52,986 nucleotides of DNA from Rhodospirillaceae bacterium (GCA_018702955.1 JABJEK010000065.1:1-52986); one strand, 5' to 3'. Shown: positions 16,511 through 25,461, counted from the stretch's first letter. Translations and numbers: made by a program. The notes: generated from the sequence alone by a model not told the origin.

Positions 16511-18208
16511 CTAGAAAATGTCGATGAAGTACAAGAACAGGTAGGCAAACAGCAGCAGTGCAACCCATAGCACCATGCTGCCCGTCGGCCAGGTCCGCGC
16601 CAGCACCCCGTGCGGTCCGTGATGGCGATAGAGCTGCACCAGGAACCGCTGGCCACGCCGGTTTACCGCGCCATAGAAGCGGGCCTGGATGGCCCCGGCC
16701 GTCTTCGTGATGTTGCGCAGCACCGCACGTCCCACGCGCCGGTAGAGCCAGTCCGTATCCAGATTGGTACAGCGCAACTCCGGCGGGTACAGACCCGTGC
16801 GCATCAACACCGTGAACGCCAGCGCCGAGAAGAACAGCAGTTGCACCTGCGAGAGCACGTGGGAATCCGTGTACGGGACGAAATCCACCTCGAACGGCAG
16901 GATCGCATACAGCGCGGACGGCCAAACGCCGATGCCGATGCACAGGATCGACGCGAGCCCCATGGCGATCAGCATATTGAGCGGCGCTTCCTTCGGGCGT
17001 TTGCCGGAATCATGGGCAAAGAACGCGAAGAACGGGATCTTGATTCCCGAGTGATGGAACACACCGGCAGACGCGAACAGGAGCACCAGCCAGGTGAAAT
17101 AATAGCCCTCATGGGCAGCGGCGGACAAAATCATGGACTTGCTGACAAACCCGCTGAACAACGGGAACGCAGAGATCGACGCGCCGCCGATAATGCAGAA
17201 CACCGTGGTGAACGGCATCGTTTTGTAGAGCCCGCCCAGTTCGGTTGCCAGGGTGGTCCCGACACGGTGCAGCACAGCCCCCATCGACATGAACAGAAGC
17301 GATTTGTAGATGATGTGGGTGAAGGCATGCGCCGCCGCGCCGTTGAGCGCCAACTCCGTGCCGATCCCCACACCGACGACCATGAAACCCAGCTGGTTGT
17401 TCAAACTGTAGGCCAGCACCTTGCGCAAATCGTTCTCGATCACCGCAAAGAATATCGGGAACGCGGTCATGGTGACGCCGATCCAGATCAGCTCTTCGGT
17501 GCCGGCATAACCGCGCGCCAGCGCATAAATCGCCAGCTTGGTGGTAAAGGCCGAGAGTAGAACGGTGCCGGTGGGGGTCGCCTGGGGATAGGCGTCCTGC
17601 AGCCAGTTATGGAGTAGCGGGAACGCCGCCTTGATCCCGAAGGCCAGCAGGATCAGCACGCCACCTGCCCCGTCGATGCCGATGTGCCCGAACTCGATCG
17701 AACCGGTTTCGTGCCAGCGCACGATCAGCCCGGCGAGCAGGAGCACGCCCGAGCCAACCTGGATGATCAGATAGCGCATGCTGGCTGCGAGCGCTTCGGG
17801 TGTGCGCCGTGCCAGGATCAGGAAGACCGAGGCGATTGCCGTCAGCTCCCAGTAAACGAACAGCGACACCAGATCGCCGACAAAAACCGCACCGATCGCC
17901 GCACCGGCATAGATCAGCCCGGAGACATGCTCTTCCACCGCGCGCACATGCAGTGAATAGATGACGCCCAGGAAGATGGCGATGATGAACACATAGCCGA
18001 ACACCCGTGACAGGGCGTCGACACGCAACAGCTCAAGTTCCTGGCCAAACGCTGCGATCTGGAAATGGTTGCCGTCCGGCAGGCTGTAGAGCAGCGCGAA
18101 GGCCGCGACAGGCAACGCCAACATCCAAATTCCGCGCAGCCAGCCGCGCAGGAAGGGGACCGGCAAGGCGCCGAGGATCAGCAGGAGGCCGGGCGGGAAA
18201 TCAATCAT
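16511..18208 (-). CDS. Mrp-type antiporter membrane subunit (third NuoL/M/N-like)
   Basis: The 565-residue protein has about 14 membrane helices and the proton-translocating fold shared by MrpA, MrpD and NuoL/M/N. The helix 5 glutamate is in FVYWELTAIAS and the helix 7-8 lysines in GIKAAFPLLHNWL and FTTKLAIY. Its C-terminal 80 residues form a cytoplasmic stretch with a final helix, an extension not present in the other two homologues here. It is the last gene of the operon and overlaps the small membrane protein gene by 8 bp. It may take the place of the missing MrpA N-terminal domain, though it resembles MrpD and NuoM in size. Confidence 0.88.
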   Translation of the reverse strand: MIDFPPGLLLILGALPVPFLRGWLRGIWMLALPVAAFALLYSLPDGNHFQIAAFGQELELLRVDALSRVFGYVFIIAIFLGVIYSLHVRAVEEHVSGLIYAGAAIGAVFVGDLVSLFVYWELTAIASVFLILARRTPEALAASMRYLIIQVGSGVLLLAGLIVRWHETGSIEFGHIGIDGAGGVLILLAFGIKAAFPLLHNWLQDAYPQATPTGTVLLSAFTTKLAIYALARGYAGTEELIWIGVTMTAFPIFFAVIENDLRKVLAYSLNNQLGFMVVGVGIGTELALNGAAAHAFTHIIYKSLLFMSMGAVLHRVGTTLATELGGLYKTMPFTTVFCIIGGASISAFPLFSGFVSKSMILSAAAHEGYYFTWLVLLFASAGVFHHSGIKIPFFAFFAHDSGKRPKEAPLNMLIAMGLASILCIGIGVWPSALYAILPFEVDFVPYTDSHVLSQVQLLFFSALAFTVLMRTGLYPPELRCTNLDTDWLYRRVGRAVLRNITKTAGAIQARFYGAVNRRGQRFLVQLYRHHGPHGVLARTWPTGSMVLWVALLLFAYLFLYFIDIF

Positions 18209-18488
18209 CGTAATAATCCTCGGGCCGCATCACGATGCGCCGCAGGATATGCCGGGCCACGAGCACCAGCAGGACACTGCCGACAAAGCCGTAGGCGGCG
18301 TAGAACCCGAAAGTCTCATCAAATCCCGTGTCGCCATGCCGGTGGATCACGAAATCGAACAGAACCGCGATCGCGCAAACGATATAGAGCGCCCACGCCA
18401 CCTTGGTGACGTTCGCTTTGCTATCGAGCCACCGCGGGCGCTCGTCGGGTGCCGCCATGGGGACTTCTGTTTCCGGATGATCGGTCAT
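18201..18488 (-). CDS. Small two-helix membrane protein of the Mrp operon
   Basis: The 95-residue protein has two predicted membrane segments (VAWALYIVCAIAVLFDFVI and FYAAYGFVGSVLLVLVARHIL) and an acidic C-terminal end, RPEDYYDD. I do not recognise a named family, although small proteins of this kind occur in alphaproteobacterial Mrp-like clusters. ATG 18488 overlaps the stop of the upstream antiporter gene by 4 bp, and its own end overlaps the next start by 8 bp, so it is a coupled member of the operon. A longer frame to 18590 would lie inside the upstream gene. Confidence 0.8.
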   Translation of the reverse strand: MTDHPETEVPMAAPDERPRWLDSKANVTKVAWALYIVCAIAVLFDFVIHRHGDTGFDETFGFYAAYGFVGSVLLVLVARHILRRIVMRPEDYYDD

Positions 18489-19999
18489 CGCGGCACCTCC
18501 ATCATGCCCTGCAGCAGCCCCTGGATCGCATCGGGCGCGAAGAACAGAATGAAACAGGCGAACGCCGTGAACATCAGCGGCACCACACACAGCAACGGCG
18601 CTTCGGCGATCCGTGATCTAAAGCTGCCATTTTCCACGACCGGTGCATGGTCATGGTCATGGGCATGTTCATCGGGATCCGGTGGCCGGAAAAAGGCGCG
18701 CACCACGATGGGCATCAGATAGGCCACGTTGAGTACGGAGCTGATCATCAGCGCCGCGACAACGAACCAGTAGTCCCCGTCCATGCCACCGAGCGCGATA
18801 TAGAGTTTGGACCACGCACCACCCAGTGGCGGGAGCCCGATGATCGACAACGCACCGATGAAGAACGCGCCCATCGTGAACGGCATCGCCCGGCCGATCC
18901 CGTTGAGCTGGCTGATTTCGGTCTTGTGGGTCGCGGTATGGATCGCGCCAGCCACGAAGAACAGCGTGATCTTGCCGAAGGCGTGCATCAGGATATGCAT
19001 CCCGGCCCCGATCAGTGCCAGCGGGGTCGCGATCGCCGCCCCGAGCACGATGTAGCCAAGCTGGCTGACCGTCGAATAGGCGAGCCGCGCCTTCAGGTTA
19101 TCCTTGGTGAGTGCGATCACCGAGGCGGCAAGCAGCGAGAAAGTCGCCAGATACACCAGCCACTCCGATGCGCCCGTGGCCAGCAAATGATCCGAGCCGA
19201 AGATATAGACCGACACCTTGAGGATCGTGAACACGCCCGCCTTCACGACGGCCACGGCATGCAGCAGCGCGCTCACCGGTGTGGGCGCCACCATGGCGTT
19301 TGGCAGCCATTTGTGGACCGGCATCAACGCTGCCTTGCCAATGCCAAACGCGAACAATGCGAGCAGCAGACCTGTGGTCAGGCCACTTGCCTTGCCCGCC
19401 AGGATGCCGCCGGGCATGAAATCCAAGGTTCCCGCGATCGCCAGCGTCCAGACCAAGGCGGGGATGAAGAACACAATCGACGTGCCCAACAGGATAATCA
19501 GATAAATCCGCGCGCCGCGACGCGCCTTGGCATCGCCGTGATGTGCGACCAGCGGATAGGTGCTGAGGGTCAGAATTTCGTAGAACAGGAATAGCGTAAA
19601 CAGGTTTGCGGAGAACGCGATCCCCAATGCCGAGGCCAGGGCAATGGCGAACGCGACATAGAACTGGGTCTGGCGCGGTTCCTTGTTCCCGCGCATATAC
19701 CCGATCGAATAGAAGGAATTCACGATCCACAGGAAAGACGCGATCAGGCCGAAGAGAATCCCCAACGGTTCGACCTGAAACGCGACCTCCAGCCCCGGGG
19801 TCACCGTGAATCCGAACAGTTCGGGCCGCCCACCCGCGAGCACGACAGGCAACAACTGCAGCACGTTCACGAACAGCAAACCCGCCGTCACGAGGGTGAC
19901 GGCTTCGCGCAAATTCGGATTGCTGCGCGCCAGTACGATCAGCAACGCCCCCACCGTGGGGATCAGCATCGCGAGCAGAATGTGATCAGCGGGTTCCAA
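18485..19999 (-). CDS. Mrp-type antiporter membrane subunit (second NuoM-like)
   Basis: About 504 residues with 14 membrane helices; the helix 5 glutamate is in LFLFYEILTLSTYP, the helix 7 lysine in FGIGKAALMPVHKWLPNAM and a helix 8 lysine in AVAVVKAGVF. The C-terminus carries a His/Asp/Glu-rich tail (PDPDEHAHDHDHAP) that could bind metal ions. The start is uncertain: TTG 19999 has GAGG eight bases upstream, TTG 20005 is closer to it, and an ATG at 19969 has no ribosome site. The open frame up to 20059 overlaps the preceding gene and is not preferred. Confidence 0.88.
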   Translation of the reverse strand: MEPADHILLAMLIPTVGALLIVLARSNPNLREAVTLVTAGLLFVNVLQLLPVVLAGGRPELFGFTVTPGLEVAFQVEPLGILFGLIASFLWIVNSFYSIGYMRGNKEPRQTQFYVAFAIALASALGIAFSANLFTLFLFYEILTLSTYPLVAHHGDAKARRGARIYLIILLGTSIVFFIPALVWTLAIAGTLDFMPGGILAGKASGLTTGLLLALFAFGIGKAALMPVHKWLPNAMVAPTPVSALLHAVAVVKAGVFTILKVSVYIFGSDHLLATGASEWLVYLATFSLLAASVIALTKDNLKARLAYSTVSQLGYIVLGAAIATPLALIGAGMHILMHAFGKITLFFVAGAIHTATHKTEISQLNGIGRAMPFTMGAFFIGALSIIGLPPLGGAWSKLYIALGGMDGDYWFVVAALMISSVLNVAYLMPIVVRAFFRPPDPDEHAHDHDHAPVVENGSFRSRIAEAPLLCVVPLMFTAFACFILFFAPDAIQGLLQGMMEVPR

Positions 20000-20009
20000 C
20001 GTCAAAGCC

Positions 20010-21491
20010 TCAGTAGAGTCCGGCCAAAAGGTCAGCCGCCGCTTGTTGCGCCAAGCCAACCGACCAATTTGTATCCAGCCCGAAATAGATCGTCGCGGCT
20101 ACCAGCACGTATGCCGGGATCAACATCGCCAACGGCGCCTCTCGAACGCTCGCCGCCTTCGCACTGGGTTCGCGGAAATATGCGACCTCCACGATCCGGC
20201 CGACATAGAGCATGGTGATCAGCGATGCGACCAGAATGAGTGCAACCAGCCACCATTGATCCTTCTCGAGAGCCGCCAGCACGATCCACCATTTCGAGAT
20301 GAATCCCGACGTGCCCGGCGTGCCGATCAATCCAAGCCCCAGGATCACGATGCCCCCCATCGTGAACGGCATCTTCCGACCGATACCCGCCATGTCTTCA
20401 AGCTTCACGGAGGCGAGCCGGAACATGACGCCACCCAGCAACATGAATATTCCGGCTTTCATGATCGCGTGGTTGAACAAATGGGTCATGGCGGCGGTCA
20501 GGCCCGCTTCGGTCACGAAGCTGATTCCCAGTGTGATAAAGCCGATTTGTGCCACGCTCGAATAGGCGAACATGCGCTTCACATCGTCCTGGAACAGGGC
20601 AACGGTCGAGGCGGCGAACATCGCCACGATCGAGAGAACAAGAAACATCTCCGGCAGAGGCGTCGACGAAAAGAACCCGCCGCCGCCGAACACCGTGTAG
20701 AAGAATCTCAGGAACAGATAGATCGCCACTTTCGTCGCGGTCCCGGCCAGGAACGCGCTCGTCACGGCGGGGGCATAGGCATAGGCGTTCGGCAGCCACA
20801 GATGCAGCGGGAACAGGGCCAGTTTCAGCGAAATTCCCACGGTCAGGAAGGCCAGCGCCGCCAGCACCGGACGCGTGTCGTTGATCTCGGGGATGCGCTG
20901 GGCAAGGTCCGCCAGATTCAAGGTACCCGTCATCGCCCATAGCAAGCCGATCCCGATGACGATGAAGGTCGCACCGACAGTGCCCATGATCAGATACTGG
21001 TAGGCCGCCGTCAGGGCACGGCGATCACGGCCCATCGCGATCATCACGTAGCTCGCGAGAGATGAAATCTCCAGGAACACGAAGATGTTGAACGCATCAC
21101 CCGTGATCGTGACGCCGAGAAGCCCGGTCAGCGCCAGCAGATACATGGTATAGAACCAGGCTTGGTCCGTGTCGTTGAAGCGGGCCGCCGTGCCGGTCCG
21201 CGCGAACGGGATGATCACGGCCCCCACGCCCGAGACCACCAGCAAAACGAACACGTTGATCAGATCGACGCGATACTCGATGCCAATCGGCGGCGCCCAG
21301 CCACCCATCGCATAGGAGATCACCCCCTCATTCAGGACCCTGATCAGCAGGCCGATCGACGCGGCAAACGCCAGCCAGTTCGCGGCGACCGCGATCAACC
21401 AGCCGATAAACCCACGCCGGAACAGCGCGCACAGGGGCGCCGCCAACAGCGGAATGACGACCTGGAGAGCAGGCAAATGCTGGGCGAGCAC
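20010..21491 (-). CDS. mrpD: Na+/H+ antiporter subunit D (MrpD/MnhD)
   Basis: The 493-residue, 14-helix protein matches MrpD in length and order: helix 5 glutamate in NIFVFLEISSLASY, helix 7 lysine in GISLKLALFPLHLWLPNAY, lysine in GTATKVAIYLFLRF. It is part of the multi-subunit complex that exchanges external protons for cytoplasmic Na+ or other monovalent cations. The GTG start shares one base with the mrpC stop (TAGTG). mrpB-mrpC-mrpD is the classical gene order. Confidence 0.93.
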   Translation of the reverse strand: MLAQHLPALQVVIPLLAAPLCALFRRGFIGWLIAVAANWLAFAASIGLLIRVLNEGVISYAMGGWAPPIGIEYRVDLINVFVLLVVSGVGAVIIPFARTGTAARFNDTDQAWFYTMYLLALTGLLGVTITGDAFNIFVFLEISSLASYVMIAMGRDRRALTAAYQYLIMGTVGATFIVIGIGLLWAMTGTLNLADLAQRIPEINDTRPVLAALAFLTVGISLKLALFPLHLWLPNAYAYAPAVTSAFLAGTATKVAIYLFLRFFYTVFGGGGFFSSTPLPEMFLVLSIVAMFAASTVALFQDDVKRMFAYSSVAQIGFITLGISFVTEAGLTAAMTHLFNHAIMKAGIFMLLGGVMFRLASVKLEDMAGIGRKMPFTMGGIVILGLGLIGTPGTSGFISKWWIVLAALEKDQWWLVALILVASLITMLYVGRIVEVAYFREPSAKAASVREAPLAMLIPAYVLVAATIYFGLDTNWSVGLAQQAAADLLAGLY

Positions 21492-21844
21492 TAGTCGGCC
21501 TCCATCTCTTGGACTTCGTCATCCTCGATCGTGCCATAGGCCTCGTGAATGCGAACCACGAGCGCCAGACCGAGCGCGATAGTCGCGACACCGACCACGA
21601 TTGCGGTGAGGATCAGCACATGGGGCAGCGGGTTCGAATAGAGTTCAAACCCGGGCGCGATGATGGGTGCCGTGCCGCCGAGGACCTTGCCGGGCGAGAT
21701 GAACAACAAATAGACGGACGTCTGAAAAATGCTCAGGCCGACAAGTTTTTTGACCATGTTGCCATGGGCCACGATGATGTAGAGGCCGCCCATCAACAGG
21801 AAGATCGTTACCCAGTAATTCAGGTCCGCGAGGATTTCGGTCAT
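21491..21844 (-). CDS. mrpC: Na+/H+ antiporter subunit C (MrpC/MnhC, NuoK-like)
   Basis: The 117-residue, three-helix protein is NuoK-like: GLYIIVAHGNMVKKLVGLSIFQTSVYLLFIS in the first half and LILTAIVVGVATIALGLALVVRI in the last helix, with an acidic tail (EDDEVQEMEAD). Length is normal for MrpC. The start overlaps the mrpB stop by 4 bp. Confidence 0.93.
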   Translation of the reverse strand: MTEILADLNYWVTIFLLMGGLYIIVAHGNMVKKLVGLSIFQTSVYLLFISPGKVLGGTAPIIAPGFELYSNPLPHVLILTAIVVGVATIALGLALVVRIHEAYGTIEDDEVQEMEAD

Positions 21845-22287
21845 CCCTCGCCTCCCTTTTCGTCGGCCTCATCGGCGCGACCACCGAAGACATAGAATAT
21901 CGCCAGCATGGTCGACGCGACGGTGATGAAAACGCCCGCTTCGACAACCAGAATCCCCAGATGCTGTCCCTTCACCGGCTTGCTGCCGAGGGGTGAATAA
22001 TCGAGGTAATTTTCGCCCAGCAGAAGACTCGCGACACCAGTACCCGCAAAGATCAGGACACCGAGCGGGATCATCGTGTTGACCACGGATCGGGGCACCA
22101 CCTTCCGGGCCTCATCGATACCGAACACCATCCCGTACAGAATGATGGCCGCAGCTGCGGCCACACCAGCCTGGAATCCACCACCGGGCCCATAGTCACC
22201 ATGGAACTGGACGTAGAGCGCGAAGATCAGGATTGCGGGCAGCAGCAGCTTCACGACGACGCGGAGGATTACGGTGTCACGCATCAT
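21841..22287 (-). CDS. mrpB: Na+/H+ antiporter subunit B (MrpB/MnhB)
   Basis: A 148-residue membrane protein with four helices and the MnhB hallmark LYVQFHGDYGPGGGFQAGVAAAAAI. Start 22287 (ATGATGCGT) is preferred because AGGGGG lies eight bases upstream; a start at 22305 is also open in frame. The first codons overlap the end of the preceding DUF4040-type gene by about 11 bp, which suggests coupled translation. Confidence 0.9.
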   Translation of the reverse strand: MMRDTVILRVVVKLLLPAILIFALYVQFHGDYGPGGGFQAGVAAAAAIILYGMVFGIDEARKVVPRSVVNTMIPLGVLIFAGTGVASLLLGENYLDYSPLGSKPVKGQHLGILVVEAGVFITVASTMLAIFYVFGGRADEADEKGGEG

Positions 22288-22828
22288 GTTTCGATCCCCC
22301 TTCATCCTTGACGATCAAATCACGACGACGACGACGACGACGCGACAGAAGGATCAGCACGCCGATACCGGCCGTGAAAATCACCGTCACCTCGCCCAGC
22401 GTGTCGTAACCGCGATAGCTGGCCAGCACCGCCGTCACGACATTGGGCGATTTGGTCTCTTTCTCGGCGTTCTCGAGATAATAGGGCGCGACATGCTGGT
22501 TCTGCGGATTGTCGGCCAGACCGAACGGCGGCAAATCCACCGTCGCGTAGACCAGGGCGCTGCCGGTCAGCAGACAAACCAGCAACGGGATCGCCGGTGC
22601 GTGACGCAGCGGCGCCTCGCGGGTTCGGGTCAGATGCAGGACGGCAAGCAGCAGCACGGTCGACATGCCCGCACCGACTGCGGCCTCGGTCATGGCGACG
22701 TCGACCGCGTCCAGGACCACAAGAACCGTGGCCAGCAGGAAGCTGTAGGCGCCGCCCAGGATAACCACGGCGAACAGATTATGCGCACGGATGATGCCGA
22801 TCACGACCACGACCATGAGCAATAACAA
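22277..22828 (-). CDS. Stand-alone MrpA C-terminal-type subunit (DUF4040/MbhD-MbhE)
   Basis: At least 183 residues with five or six helices. The first half (LFAVVILGGAYSFLLATVLVVLDAVDVAMTEAAVGAGM region) matches the DUF4040/MbhD part of MrpA, and the second half ending GYDTLGEVTVIFTAGIGVLILL matches MbhE/MnhB-N. In most bacteria this is fused behind the NuoL-like part of MrpA; here it is separate. TTG 22828 is the first conventional start, but family-like sequence (VIELLIDTVLLLLM) continues upstream to about 22855, behind GGGGAGG, with only ATC or GTC available as start codons. A (CGT)7 repeat at 22322-22342 encodes an Arg run near the C-terminus. Confidence 0.82.
   Translation of the reverse strand: MLLLMVVVVIGIIRAHNLFAVVILGGAYSFLLATVLVVLDAVDVAMTEAAVGAGMSTVLLLAVLHLTRTREAPLRHAPAIPLLVCLLTGSALVYATVDLPPFGLADNPQNQHVAPYYLENAEKETKSPNVVTAVLASYRGYDTLGEVTVIFTAGIGVLILLSRRRRRRRDLIVKDEGGSKHDA
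22322..22342. repeat. Trinucleotide microsatellite, seven ACG units
   Basis: Seven perfect tandem ACG units on the plus strand are read as consecutive CGT arginine codons in the DUF4040-type antiporter subunit, right after its last membrane helix. Changes in unit number keep the frame and would alter the length of a positively charged membrane-proximal run. Confidence 0.9.
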
Positions 22829-22839
22829 AACCGTATCGA

Positions 22840-23193
22840 TCAGGAGTTCGATGACGTGTCCTCCCCGGCAATGTGACCGCCCGTCTCGTCATGATCGAGT
22901 TTGGGACGAAGCCCGGCATGCAAAGCCGCCTGCGCCAAGGCATGCGTCGCGACCGGCGAGGTCAGCAATATCAGGGCAACGATAATGATCAGCTTGGCGG
23001 CGACCAGCGTGAACCCCGCCTGCAAAATCATCCCGACCATGAGAAAACCCATGCCCAACGTATCGACGATCGATGCCGCATGAAGTCGCGTGAACATATC
23101 GGGCATGCGAATCATACCGACAGTCCCGATGACGCAGAACAGACCGCCTGCGACCAGGAATATCCAGCTTACAATGTCGATGACCTGCTCCAT
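22840..23193 (-). CDS. mrpG: Na+/H+ antiporter subunit G (MrpG/MnhG)
   Basis: A 117-residue protein with three helices and the MnhG landmarks GGLFCVIGTVGMIRMPDMFTRLHAASIVDTLG, LMVGMILQAG and TSPVATHALAQAA. The hydrophilic C-terminal tail carries HDETGGHIAGEDTS. It starts with ATG 3 bp after the mrpF stop. MrpG is a structural subunit required for antiporter assembly. Confidence 0.93.
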   Translation of the reverse strand: MEQVIDIVSWIFLVAGGLFCVIGTVGMIRMPDMFTRLHAASIVDTLGMGFLMVGMILQAGFTLVAAKLIIIVALILLTSPVATHALAQAALHAGLRPKLDHDETGGHIAGEDTSSNS

Positions 23194-23196
23194 CGC

Positions 23197-23475
23197 CTAC
23201 TCCTTCGGCGCCGCCGGCGTCACCGGCTCGCTCAGCTTGAAGTAGCGCAACACCGCGATCGTCCCGATGAGATTCAGCAGCGTGTAGAGAATGGCAATGT
23301 CGAGAAAGTCAGGGCGTCCGGTCACGAAACCAATCAAGGCCAGCGCCAGCACCGCGAGGGTGCCAATGGTGTTGCCCGCCAGGACCCGGTCAAACATTGT
23401 CGGGCCCAGCAACGCTCGCGTCAGGGCCAATCCGAGACTGACCAGCACGGCAACCATCGCAGCGAAAAACATCAT
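23197..23475 (-). CDS. mrpF: Na+/H+ antiporter subunit F (MrpF/MnhF)
   Basis: A 92-residue, three-helix protein with the MnhF core LLGPTMFDRVLAGNTIGTLAVLALALIG and DIAILYTLLNLIGTIAVLRYF. Length is normal. Its ATG overlaps the mrpE stop by 4 bp. Confidence 0.93.
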   Translation of the reverse strand: MMFFAAMVAVLVSLGLALTRALLGPTMFDRVLAGNTIGTLAVLALALIGFVTGRPDFLDIAILYTLLNLIGTIAVLRYFKLSEPVTPAAPKE

Positions 23476-23957
23476 TGCGCCGCCCCGTCACCTTCGAACC
23501 GCGAGACGGTCCGGTCCATGCCGCCCTCGGCAACATCCTGCGCACCCGCATAGGTGATGGCGTGAACGGTGATTTCATCGCCCTCCACCTCAACCGATAC
23601 AGTCCCCGGCGTGAGCGTGATTGAATTGGCGTAGGTCACCAGGCCGACCGCCGATTTCTGGCTCGCGCGGACGTTGATGAGGGTCGGGCTGATCGGCAGG
23701 GATGGCGACAGGATGATCCTGGAAACGTCGATACCGGATTTCACAATCTGCCAAAGCAACCATGGCCAGTACCAGATCGCTCGCCCGACGAGATCGATCG
23801 GATGCCCCTCGCGATCGACCACAGCCATTCGCGATCCCAGCATGACAACGAGAATCGAACTCACCGCGCCGATCACCAACAGCAACGGTGTGTAGTGGCC
23901 CGACAGGACCAGCCAAAAAATATAGGTAATGATGACTGCGCTTGCGAAGTACAGCAC
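23472..23957 (-). CDS. mrpE: Na+/H+ antiporter subunit E (MrpE/MnhE)
   Basis: A 161-residue protein with N-terminal membrane helices and a C-terminal soluble domain; the MnhE landmarks are TLINVRASQKSAVGLVTYANSITLTPGTVSV and a final HAITYAGAQD-type segment. GTG 23957 is chosen because AGGGG lies six bases upstream and the membrane helix starts there; the frame is open to 24083 but that part has no family look and lies in the promoter gap with the MFS gene. This is the first gene of the ten-gene Mrp operon. Confidence 0.9.
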   Translation of the reverse strand: MLYFASAVIITYIFWLVLSGHYTPLLLVIGAVSSILVVMLGSRMAVVDREGHPIDLVGRAIWYWPWLLWQIVKSGIDVSRIILSPSLPISPTLINVRASQKSAVGLVTYANSITLTPGTVSVEVEGDEITVHAITYAGAQDVAEGGMDRTVSRFEGDGAAQ

Positions 23958-24160
23958 CTGACGCCCCTGAACCCTCCTGAAAGACGTCCAGTGCCTTGCA
24001 CCTGACAGGATCGGGTTGTTCCCGATTCCTGTGTCCGCCTTCCTTATGGGTAGCGTCTTACTATTACCGCCATGGCCGTGCAAGACACCCCAACGTCACA
24101 AATGAATGTGCTGCACCCAGACCCTTTCGAGGTGCCCTGCCTTGCGTGTATGGAAAGGGA

Positions 24161-25366
24161 ATGTCAGCCCGCTTGATCATCGCCGCCATGTTCGCCGCCC
24201 ATGTGGTGAGCATGACCGGATTTGCCGCCTTCCCCGCCCTTCTGCTGCCGCTCCAGGAAACCTGGGCGCTGACGAATACGCAAGCCGGGTGGATCGGCGG
24301 CATTTATTTCGCGGGTTATGTCGCCGCGGTCGGCGCGATTGTCCCTTGGACCGACCGGGTGGATTCTCGACGAATCTATCTCGCTTGCCTGTTGATATCC
24401 GCATCGGGTCTCGCCGGATTCGCCCTGCTGGCCGACGGGTTCTGGTCGGCCCTGTTCTGGAACGCCGTCCAGGGTGCAGGTGTCGGCGGCACCTATATGA
24501 CCGGCCTCAAGGTTCTGACCGACAGGCTCCCCGCGCCGGTGCCCTCGCGTGGTATCGCAATTTATACGGCCGGTTTCTCCGTGGGGGCCGGCGTGTCATT
24601 TGCGATGAACGGAATCATCGGCGCGTTGTTCGGATGGCCATGGGCATTTTCGATTGCAGCGATTGGCCCCCTCGTCGCGGCGATCATTGTTTTGGCACTG
24701 CTAAACCCGCGAGCACCCCTGCCGGAGGAACGCCCGCCGACCCGCATGTTCGATTTTCGCCCCGTCCTGCGCAACCGCGCCGCGATGGCCTACGTCCTCG
24801 GCTATGCAGGCCACTCCTGGGAACTGTTTGCGCTTCGCGGCTGGATCGTCGCCTTCCTCGTCTTCGCGAGCGAGAAAAGCGGCGGTGCAGCCAATGCAGA
24901 GGCGGCGGTCATCGCCGCACTGGCCAATCTCGCCGCCGTTGCGGCCAGCCTCGGCGGCAATGAACTGTGCGAGCGCTACGGGCGTCGCCGGGTGGTCCGG
25001 CTGGCCATGCTTTCTTCTTTCGTTGCCGCCCTCCTGATGGGCCTCAGCCCCGGATTGCCCTTCTCGGTCGTGGTGGTCCTGTTCTTTGTCTATAGCGGCC
25101 TGATCATGGGTGATTCCGGGTCGCTCACTGCCGGCGCGACGCAAGCATCCGAACCCGGTTATCGCGGGCTTACCCTGGCGGTGCATTCCCTGTTCGGCTT
25201 CACCGCAGGCTTCCTGGGACCGCTGGCCGTGGGACTGGTACTCGACGCGGCCGGCGGGCAGGCATCACAAACAGCCTGGTTCCTCGGATTTGCGACGGTC
25301 GGCGTCGGATCGCTCGCCGGGGCCGCCGCCATGACATTCATCGGCCGCAAAATGGGTCGCGAATAG
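24161..25366 (+). CDS. Major facilitator superfamily transporter
   Basis: The 401-residue protein has about 12 membrane helices in two halves. The loop 2-3 motif appears as PWTDRVDSRRIYLA and a second-half equivalent as NELCERYGRRRVVRLA. Start 24161 has AAGGGA directly upstream; the open frame to 23996 would add 55 residues without membrane or family character. The substrate is unknown. It is divergent from the Mrp operon and lies before the cox cluster, without a clear link to either. Confidence 0.85.
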   Translation: MSARLIIAAMFAAHVVSMTGFAAFPALLLPLQETWALTNTQAGWIGGIYFAGYVAAVGAIVPWTDRVDSRRIYLACLLISASGLAGFALLADGFWSALFWNAVQGAGVGGTYMTGLKVLTDRLPAPVPSRGIAIYTAGFSVGAGVSFAMNGIIGALFGWPWAFSIAAIGPLVAAIIVLALLNPRAPLPEERPPTRMFDFRPVLRNRAAMAYVLGYAGHSWELFALRGWIVAFLVFASEKSGGAANAEAAVIAALANLAAVAASLGGNELCERYGRRRVVRLAMLSSFVAALLMGLSPGLPFSVVVVLFFVYSGLIMGDSGSLTAGATQASEPGYRGLTLAVHSLFGFTAGFLGPLAVGLVLDAAGGQASQTAWFLGFATVGVGSLAGAAAMTFIGRKMGRE

Positions 25367-25461
25367 CTCAGCATGTGTACAAAGCCCACGGACTTCTTGT
25401 CCAACGAGGGAGGGAGGACTATTTTCTATGAAATTCCTCCAAGCCGATAAGGATCACCGCC

